Under the pieces are notes generated by a model. That model was not told the DNA's origin. It saw only the letters and a list, made by a program, of their open reading frames with translations, and searched no databases. A program made the position numbers and the translations under genes. Positions 56,485 through 64,000 of a stretch of DNA of 64,000 nt are shown one piece after another (position 1 is the first letter of the stretch; each line of letters begins with the position of its first letter). The stretch covers positions 41,331,686 to 41,395,685 of the forward strand of contig OZ034968.1 of assembly GCA_964030785.1 (NCBI GenBank). Direction: 5' to 3'. This DNA is from Siderastrea siderea (lineage: Eukaryota > Cnidaria > Anthozoa > Scleractinia > Rhizangiidae).

Positions 56485-57645
56485 CCGTATTTACCCGTGT
56501 ATAATGCGCACTTTTTTTCGCCTAAAATAGCCTCAAAAATACGTATGCATATTATACACGGAATTCTTTTGTTTGGAGTCGTGTGCTTAATTACCGTAAA
56601 AACAAAGAAACTAAATGGTCTTAAACATCACTAGTCTTTAATTGAAGACTAAGAGAGGAAAACTTTGCCAAAAGTTGCAAACAAACACGGCGTTGTTATT
56701 GCTGCTCAAGAGAAAGGCAAGGATCGACAAGGTTTGGCATGCACGGCGCGGTGGACTGGAGCGACGAAGAAGCCTGCTTGTTTTTGACTCGTTTGAAGCT
56801 CACGTGACCGACAGGGTGAAAAGAGCACTCGAACGCGAAAACACGAACTTGGCTGTAATTCCCGGCGGTTTGACCTCAATCCTACAGCTGTTAGACGTTT
56901 CTTTAAATAAACCATTCAAAGGTGGAGTGAGGAAAAGGTGGATGGAGTGGATGGCGAATGGAATTCACGAATTTACTGCAACCGGCTGCCAAAAGAAGCC
57001 CTCGGAAGAACTGATTTGTTCGTGGATTGCGGACGCATGGCGTGAAATTCCGACAGACATGATCGAGTCTTCATTTCTCAAATGCGGAATTACAAACCGT
57101 CTTGATGGATCAGAAGATCATCTTGTTTACGAAACCAACGATGAACTTGTAGATGATGACACTTTTGTGAGAGAAATGTTTATGTCTGACTCCGAGTCAG
57201 AGTCAGAGTTTGAAAGATTCGATCTTTAATTCATTCTTCGAATGCGCAGTTGAACACTGAACTTTAGCAGAACTGTGAGTACGTTCTCATTGAAGTTATG
57301 TTATCTAAGACAAGGAACGCCACACAGACTGTAAATATTGAGTTTTCTAAACAAGAAAGGGACTTATAGTTATGACAACTGTTGTTTAACTAGGTAAATT
57401 TGCCTTTACTTTTGTTACTGTTACGGGAGCTTTGTAAACCTTCGTGATATTTCGCTTTAAGAAGTGCCGGTAGTCATTTGTTGTAAATACCATTATCTTG
57501 AAAATAATTAAACCCATTTCATACTATTTTGTTTGTTTGTTCACTGGACTTCCTCTTTCCTTTTGTTTATTTTTTTTCCGAAATCATAGTCCAAAAATAG
57601 GGTGCGTATTATACATGGGCGCGCATTATACACGGGTAAATACGG
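56485..57645 (+). mobile_element. Internally deleted pogo/Tigger-like element
   Basis: Inverted ends CCGTATTTACCCGTGTATAA lie at both termini, each flanked by TA (56483-56484 and 57646-57647). At 1.16 kb it contains only the C-terminal part of a pogo-type transposase. The right end also holds a second, imperfect copy of the GCGCATTATACA motif inside the repeat. Confidence 0.88.
56642..57229 (+). pseudogene. Pogo-type DDE transposase, C-terminal part
   Basis: The open frame has no ATG at its start. It contains SLLVFDSFEAHVTDRVKRAL (the second catalytic Asp region of DDE_1 transposases), NLAVIPGGLTSILQLLDVS, LNKPFKGGVRKRWMEWM and an acidic end with a SESESE run. The helix-turn-helix domains and first catalytic Asp are absent, so this copy cannot transpose itself. 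The deletion joint is near 56690-56740. Confidence 0.85.
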
Positions 57646-57654
57646 TATGTGGAA

Positions 57655-58410
57655 GGTTATCACTCTCGACATAAAAATAAAAAGGCAAACTTATATTTCT
57701 ACAATATTTTAAAAGCGCTGGGAATTGTGAAAACAGTTTTCGTTGTCAGTATTTAGTTCTTGAGGAAGGTCTGGTTCGAAGTGGGAAAGGTCCATGTTTA
57801 TTTCGCTAATGGTCACTGTGCAAAAATGCACTCCACTTTTCTGGCTCTCGACAGGACACTTTTGCCGGGCCGCATTAGAAATTTAAACACAAAATAAGAG
57901 AAAGAATGTACTTTAAGTCTATTCTAGTTTGGACTTCAGATTACATGTACCAGTGGGCTTTTTAATGTGTGAAAGTTGGCTAAAATTCGCCCATGCTCTC
58001 AAGTGCTACAAATGGGGTATTTGTAACGGCCAAAAACAATTTAATATCAGCAGCTTTTCCAAAATAATTTAGTGCTTCAGAAAGGGGAAGGGATGTGTTA
58101 TGCTATACCCAAACTGCATTGATAGATGCGGGTTTATCTACACGAGCGATCACAAAATGCATCATTTTTCTCTATTTTTGCAGCGGCTGGAGGCTAAAAT
58201 GCATATTTTAAACTTTCCCCGATTTGGAAAAATCAAGCGCTTCAGGATCTTTGAATAGTATTTTGGAAAACAACTCACTATAGGGGTTATTTAGGCAAAA
58301 TATGAAGAAATTTGAAATTTCACGACTGACACCGTATTCTCGATTTTTACAGACATTGGCTCTTATAAGATCCATTCCCAGAAATTCCCAAGAATTCCAA
58401 GCTTCTTAAA
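57655..58410 (-). repeat. Dispersed repeat family R1, copy 2 (inverted)
   Basis: Matches 10975-11755 in inverted orientation over most of its length with moderate divergence. The pogo element ends 10 bp away, so it may have inserted at the edge of this repeat. Confidence 0.75.
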
Positions 58411-58600
58411 TAGTACCTAATTTGCGTAGCTTGGAATTCCCAGGAATTCCTAGGAATTCCAAGCCTACACAGCGCTTATATCTTTCATTCCCAGAAATTC
58501 CCAGGAATTCCAAGCTTTCTTACTCACAGCTTATTTGCATAGTTAGGAATTTTTGGGAATTCTTAGGAATTCCTAGGAATTCCCAGAAAGCTGGTAATCC
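58380..58600. repeat. GGAATTCC minisatellite of family R1
   Basis: Four clusters of GGAATTCCTAGGAATTCC and CCCAGAAATTCCC separated by AGCTTTCTTA-like and TTTGCATAGCTT-like spacers. Strongly palindromic. The plus ORF over it (repeating IPRNS) is an artefact of the repeat. Confidence 0.85.
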
Positions 58601-59459
58601 ATTTCGCAAGGGTCTATCTGTACGTACCTGTTACCACAGTGTCTGGCAACTGATCATGTTGTCTCAGGTTTTCTTGGAATGAAATAACTGCTATAAAAGA
58701 ATGATCGTTAGGCATTAAATGCACACATATGGTCTATATTCTAAAAAGTCCAACAAAATTTCCATGGCTTCTGACGAGAAATCGCATGTTTAACAAAAAT
58801 GTCTGCAGTCCCGATACTGCATACAAAAACAGCATTCCTGAAGTGGTGAAATTGCGACATGTCAAACCAGCAAAGTAATCACTAATGAACAAAAATATCC
58901 TATAAGAAACGGTGTGGAAGTAGTTTTCACTTGGTGCAGATAACGTACATGATTCCTGGCTTATGACATATCTTTGGTACAGTTGAGGAAGCAAGTTTAT
59001 TTCTCTCATAATGAATGAAAGACATTGATCCTCCTCAATCATCTCCATATGCACAAAGGAATATCTATCAAAATACAAATTAATTTTATGCACGACGTAG
59101 TCAGATTATAATGAGTTAACAACATCATTTCACTTCACCATTTGGTGGTCTAACTGTATTGTGAATGTGTAGTTTTGGGAGTTCTGAGCTCGTAAACACC
59201 ACTTGAATAATGATATACTATGTCAATAGGGGAAATGGGTAAATTTGCACTCACCTGGTAGCTTTTGCCAGCTTCCAGCTTAAATTTTTAAGGTTCTACT
59301 TTTGCAAAATATCCAAGGAAAACTGTTTTGCGGTCTTAGGAGTACCTAAGAACTTAAGGGACAAATACTTCATTATTACTGATCGTTACTTCATTATTAC
59401 TTCATTATTACTGATCGTTGAATTGGAGGCCACTAAAAATAAAAAAATAAAAAATTTGA
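58601..59459. other. Intergenic sequence, short tandem repeat only
   Basis: A short TTCATTATTACTGATCGT repeat occurs at 59370-59420. The minus ORF 58734-59093 has no recognisable features. Confidence 0.35.
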
Positions 59460-59697
59460 AGTGGGAATTAGCAGTGGCACGTCCACGTGGTGACTCTTCA
59501 TCCACTGTTTCCGGATCGAATTGGAATTTACAAATGTTGGTTTTTGAGGAGAGGGGAAAACCGAAGTACCCGGAGGAAAACCTCTCGGAGCAAGGACGAG
59601 AACCAACAACAAACTCAACCCACATATGACACCAGGACCGGGAGTCGAACCCGTGCCACAATGGTGGGAGGCGAGTGCACCATCCCTGGCCACTAGA
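59460..59697 (-). repeat. tRNA-derived SINE
   Basis: On the minus strand it contains a perfect RNA polymerase III B box, GGTTCGACTCC (59641-59651), preceded by CACTCGCCTCCCACCA. The A box region is shortened. The body has CCGGGTACTTCGGTTTTCC and continues to the AT-rich tail near 59440. It is probably a 5'-damaged copy, so no longer transcribed. Confidence 0.7.
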
Positions 59698-59699
59698 GG

Positions 59700-60185
59700 A
59701 ACTAATTCACCATTTGCAGACAAAGATTCTAAAAATCTGTCGTGGTCTTCATCGCTAATGATTTTAATTTTGTTAATTTCCATCTTGCGTGATGCCATGC
59801 TGGCAAGAAAACCAATTGCTCTGGACTTCTTTTCGGACAAGGGGCACTCATCATAATGGCTTTTTTGAGTGCGTACTGAGTACTTCATCAGAGTCGCCAA
59901 TGACTGATGAAGGGTACAGTCAGCGCTCTCCGGTGAAGATAAAAAGTAGTCTGTTACACATTCGCAAAGGTCGTTTGTTGTTAACTTCACGAAAAAGTGT
60001 TTTTTGAAAGGTGGTGATATGTGATTGGAATAAGATGCGTCAGTAACAGCAATCCCGTTTTGCTCACGGAGAAATAATTGTGCGCATTGCCCATGAGAAG
60101 TTTTGGCCTGAATGTTTGATGGTATGATTGTAGAAGGAATGTTCAAAAAGAGGAAGCTCTGTTTACTCAGTGCTGTTAGGCCCAT
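59700..60185 (-). other. Open frame of unknown nature next to the SINE
   Basis: About 160 codons are open here and the frame continues through the SINE to 59433. The non-SINE part includes KKSRAIGFLASMASRKMEI and IISDEDHDRFLESLSANGEL, which look protein-like. No domain recognised and no start or splice site is secure. Confidence 0.3.
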
Positions 60186-60553
60186 AAGTGATGTTAATCT
60201 TGTAATTACTCGGCAAAATCACAGGATCATCTTCGTTAAAGGAAATAAAATTTTGGTCTCTGCTTTCCTCGGGACTTTGGCTAGAGTATATTCTAAGCAA
60301 CACATATTCCTTCATGTTCCTGGGATTCGCTGAACAATACATCAAGACAAAGCATAAGTTCATGCAACACCTTGCTTGATCCATGCCAGCAAGCTCATCA
60401 GTTCTGTTCAAAGTTCTAAAATCTTTGGATACACGACTTCTCTGTCTGTGGTTTTTTTGTCAGATGAACCAAACGTTGCTTTTTGGCTGCAGTTCCAAGT
60501 TGTCTCTGAATGCTGCGTAGCTTTTCTGTTGAGGTGGCAAGCAGATCTGTCAA

Positions 60554-61508
60554 TTATTTGCGAGACAAATAAATGATCTGCGTGACGCAGACAAAGGAAG
60601 TCATTTGCAAATTTGCAGAGGGCTCTGAGACAATACACTAGGAAAGAGAATTATGCATCTAATGAGATTTGTGTATATTTGAAAGCTTTAAAAGAAAGAA
60701 ATAGATTATTAATAGATAGATAGTAAACATCTACAATTTATTTTAGATGAGCATAACTTAGCTTCTCGCACTGCAGTTATAGTTAAAAGAGCCGTTGTCG
60801 GAAATATTTCATTCTAGAATTTTGGTATAGTTATGATTAGCCGGAAAACAATGACTGTAGCAGATTATTATTAAAGAAATTGGGTTTTCGACTTTGACAT
60901 TGAAATACCTTCACCATTGTTGACAGGATTTTTAACAATCAATTGAGTTTGTATCATTCCATCTGGTGGTCGTTCTTTGGTCGTTGCTTTTAGGGTTGCA
61001 AATGCTATAAAAAAGGACCCAATGACAAGCTCTTTGAAGTCAGGTAACAAGTGCTTGGTTGGCAGTGAAAATGTTTTGACCGCTTTTCCGTATTTCTTTT
61101 TACTCCACAGTGATCAGTATTAGGAAACCACTGTGTGCAGAACAAGGTGGAAGACACGAGCAGACAGACTGTTTTATTAAGTAAACATGCCATTAACCGT
61201 TTAAGTTAGACTTTTAATTGTGATACCAATTCAGGCAAATTTATTTGTACTATTTACTTTTAATTACTTTAAATGGTGATACGGTAAGCCCTTTTGCTGG
61301 ATGCAAGAGTACTAGTGGTATGGTTTTTGGTATCGTACAACTTGACTCAGCCGCAGTTAATAGTCATGTACATAGTCATGTATTTCATCTACGAGTTTTC
61401 TGAACTAGAAATAGAACCCAAAATAAACGGTTTCAGACCTTTGTACTGACCAATTTAATGCAACATTGAAAAAAAATTCTTACCGCGTGTCTTCTTTTCC
61501 TCGTCCAT
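60554..61508 (-). CDS. Candidate three-exon small gene, unidentified
   Basis: The ATG at 61508 (MDEEKKTR) ends at a consensus GTAAGA donor (exon 61484-61508). The second exon 60915-61004 lies between a TTATAG acceptor and a GTGAAG donor, and both junctions are in phase. The third begins at 60624 after a GTCTCAG acceptor and reaches a TAA at 60554, giving about 61 residues in all. Beyond that stop the same frame stays protein-like (EKLRSIQRQLGTAAKKQRL, a likely coiled coil) down to about 60430. The gene may therefore be longer and decayed, or use another acceptor. No family recognised. Confidence 0.4.
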
Positions 61509-61904
61509 GATGACACGAAAACTTTGTCCCAGTCTTCCGCTCCGTTAAGAAAATGTTAGGGGAGGGGGGTAGGAGGGGTGGTCAAAGTCGAACGTGAGGA
61601 GTCGACCAGCACCTCATTGAACATCTCACATGATTGGCCATAAGAACAATAAGATAAGGGCACAAACAATGCCCCTATCCCTGAAGACAATGAGCAATAT
61701 TGTTTTAGAATGCCTCTGAAATTAGAGGTTCACAAGAGGTACTGGACTACTCAACGTGAGAAGTGAGAATTCGCAACCTGATTTTCGCACTTCAGAAATC
61801 GACATTCGATTTCGACTTTTCATGTTGAAAATTGACTTTTTAAAGCGACTTCTTAGTTCGTAAATCGACTTTTGATTTTTGAGTTTGACTTTTCACTTTG
61901 CAGA

Positions 61905-62035
61905 TCTGTACAGCGCCGCAAATGATCCCGAGACCGCAAATGATCCCCGACCGCAAATGATCCCCAAATAGGACCGCAAATGATGATCCCAGAACCGCAA
62001 GTGATCCCCACTGCGGACCGCAAATGATCCCGCTA
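61905..62035. repeat. GACCGCAAATGATCCC minisatellite
   Basis: Seven or so ~15-17 bp units (GACCGCAAATGATCC) begin right after GATCTGTACAGCGCC. Inverted partner at 63484-63650. Confidence 0.9.
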
Positions 62036-63320
62036 AATAATAGGAATAGAGTGGATAACAGAACGGCGATGACATTGTAAAGGCGTGGACTCTGGAATGG
62101 CGTGGACAGAGGCATGGTGATGTCTACGGAATAATGTGGATACTGGAGCTTTTGTCTTTATTATTCCTCAAAGCACGTCTTAGCCCCATAAATCATGACT
62201 TAGATATTTTATTTCGAGGCCAAAAAAAAAAAATAAATAAATAAATAAAATATTACTAGGTAATGTAGTCCTACAAATTCGCAATTGTTTTTGTACCTTT
62301 GGCTTAGCATGCAGGTTGTAAATATACCTGGTTTAATTTGTGTATTTTCTTTACGATCTTTTAACAGAATAACAGAATGCTTTCTTATACATGTACAAGT
62401 AGTACGAGCGCTAGTCACGAGAAAATTTACAACCGCTCATGTTAACTGATTTTACCAGCCAGCTACAAATATATATATTTCTTTATCTCGAGCGGGTTAA
62501 CTTTTCCTTTCTAGAGCAATGCTCAGTGGAAAAATCAATGGGTTCACTTCAACACTCAAATTTACAATATAGAATACTTAAGATTTCTCAGGTGGGTATA
62601 ACCAGCTGGATGCAACAAGTTATGCACATTTGACAGGTTGCGCGACAACTCAAATCGTTACCTATAAAAGGCATCGGCTGCCAAGGATAACACCGGCGGG
62701 ATTTCCGCCACGCACAAAAGACAAGATCCAAACCTAGCTCGATTTTCTTATCACTTTCATTTTCAGGTCTTTGTCCCCTCCACCAGCATTAACGCCAACA
62801 AAAAACGCCAATGAAAGGATGAGAGTATTCAAATTGGAGACCAGTTTAGCAATTTCTACAAGCGCGATCGCAAGCGAACAGGAGACTGCCTTAATACATG
62901 GTCTAGTGACCTTCTCACACATTGTTTAGTGACCTTTGATTTCAAAGCCAGACGACAATTACCGTGCCCTGGAAACCCGTGGCTTTCTCGACTGTCGCGG
63001 TCTCGGTCGACCATCGGTCGGTCATCCATGCGATCTGTGTATACATGTGAATTTAAAGGAGCTACGTCACGGATAACGCAACTTGAAAAAGCTGGCAAGT
63101 TTTTTCAAGTTTGTCATTCGTACTCCGTCTTAATCTCCCTCAGTCGTAACCATCCTTGTTTAGTTTTGGTTAATTATTACTTCTTTGGTGTTTTTCTAAC
63201 TTAGGAAACTATTATTTTGAGGTTTCCGTTAATGAGAAAATAATTTTGTCAGATCAGAAAAATGAATGAAAACGCCGTGACATAGTTCCTTTAAAATATA
63301 TATTTTAAACATAATCATGT
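62036..63320. other. Intergenic sequence between two inverted arrays
   Basis: It contains a TAAA run (62234-62251). A minus ORF at 62734-62922 (62 codons, ATG start) has one hydrophobic stretch (TLILSLAFFVGVNAGG), but nothing else supports it. Confidence 0.35.
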
Positions 63321-63483
63321 TTGCTTTCTATGCCACTGTGGTCTAGAGCCTTTAAAATGTTTTATTTCACTGATCTCGATAAACAACAGTTTTTTCTGTT
63401 TTTTGATTTATTTTGGTCAGTACTTTCACCTTCCGGTATTTTCACCTTCACTGAAACTCCACGCCATTCCAATTTTTTTTCAG

Positions 63484-63650
63484 CGGGATCATTTGCGGTC
63501 CGCTGTGGGGTTCATTTGTGGTCCTGGGATCATTTGCGGTCCGCAATGGGGATCACTTGCAGTTCTGGGATCATTTGCGGTCCAATTTGGGGATCATTTG
63601 CGGTCGGGGATCATTTGCGGTCTCGGGATCATTTGCGGCGCTGTACAGAT
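63484..63650. repeat. GGGATCATTTGCGGTC minisatellite, inverted partner
   Basis: Eight or so units in the opposite orientation to 61905-62035, ending in GGCGCTGTACAGATC, the exact inverse of the boundary at the other array. Both outer boundaries continue into GACTTTTGATTTT-like sequence. Confidence 0.9.
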
Positions 63651-63739
63651 CGACTTTTGATTTTGTGTTTTTGACTTTTGATGGCCACTGTCGGCCACCG
63701 TAGGTTCCTGAGTTTTCAAAGTTTTAGAAATCGAATGTA

Positions 63740-63925
63740 AATTTTTGAAAGGAAGAAAGAATTAGTTCGAAATATCGGGAGTTTCGAAAAATCGAGCATT
63801 CGAAAAATCGGGGGTAAAATTACAGTGTTTGACTGTAGCAAATCCAAGGGAAACGACTTTTGGTTCGAAGAATCGGGAGTTTCGAATAATCGAATATTCG
63901 AAAAATCGGGATTCCACTGTAAAAA
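63740..63925. repeat. TCGAAAAATCGGGAGTTTCG repeat
   Basis: Two ~110 bp units built from TCGGGAGTTTCGAA, ATCGA and ATTCGAAAAATCGGG, ending near TTCCACTGTA. Confidence 0.75.
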
Positions 63926-64000
63926 CAGAGTCCTTCTGTCTCAGGCCCTAATGCGTGATAGGTTCCCTCGGAAATTTGATGTTCAAACTTCATATGAGCC

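Noticed and set aside
58422..58682. Plus ORF with repeated IPRNS peptides, resembling a repeat protein
   Set aside because: It is a direct translation of the palindromic GGAATTCC minisatellite.
61905..63650. CRISPR-like array
   Set aside because: Units are tandem with 0-3 bp between them and no unique spacers, in a eukaryotic setting.
63321..63703. Three overlapping plus ORFs with repeated ICG and SFAV peptides
   Set aside because: They are the three frames of the GATCATTTGCGGTC array.

Overview
The window looks like an AT-rich metazoan genome, most likely an anthozoan such as a stony coral. This is inferred from GT-AG introns, TTAGGG-like arrays, and the mix of a BEL/Pao element, a tyrosine-recombinase retroelement, P-like and pogo DNA transposons and tRNA-derived SINEs. 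I could not run a search, so the species is not established. Host genes are few and fragmentary; most of the recognisable content is mobile DNA, often nested.

Layout. 0-9.7 kb: exons of an unidentified minus-strand gene whose intron phases fit across several junctions. 10.5-13.7 kb: a LINE reverse-transcriptase fragment, one copy of a repeat that recurs inverted at 57.7-58.4 kb, and a frameshifted C2H2-type pseudogene. 13.8-28.0 kb: a layered structure. Two near-identical ~470 bp foldback elements (same orientation) and inverted ~240 bp blocks enclose a ~10.5 kb element with 29 bp terminal inverted repeats. That element carries a P-element-type transposase on the plus strand. On the minus strand, facing it, are a PIF1-family helicase, an unidentified ORF and a four-exon gene with a SAP-like motif. 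A Cys-rich 284-residue protein lies just upstream of the transposase. Three C(GAA)G hairpins spaced exactly 23 bp lie just outside its left end. 29.3-34.6 kb: a LINE tail, then a complete tyrosine-recombinase (PAT/Ngaro-type) retroelement with three open ORFs and split direct repeats that look identical. 35.3-42.5 kb: a decayed BEL/Pao element with one truncated LTR and a reverse transcriptase missing its first half. 43.6-45.1 kb: an isolated exon and a pseudogene with two in-frame stops. 45.8-52.9 kb: a TA-flanked element with 25 bp inverted ends, split by a Ty3/gypsy element with a CAAGC target duplication. 53.9-64 kb: minisatellites, a deleted pogo-like element, a SINE, a candidate small gene and an inverted pair of GATCATTTGCGGTC arrays.

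The best candidate for something undescribed is the P-like element at 16.5-27.0 kb. Classical P elements encode one protein. Here a P-type transposase lacking a visible THAP domain shares its terminal repeats with a replicative-type helicase and two or three accessory proteins, which suggests a helicase-assisted transposition module. The main caveats are that no clean target-site duplication was found and that one frameshift interrupts the minus-strand helicase unit.
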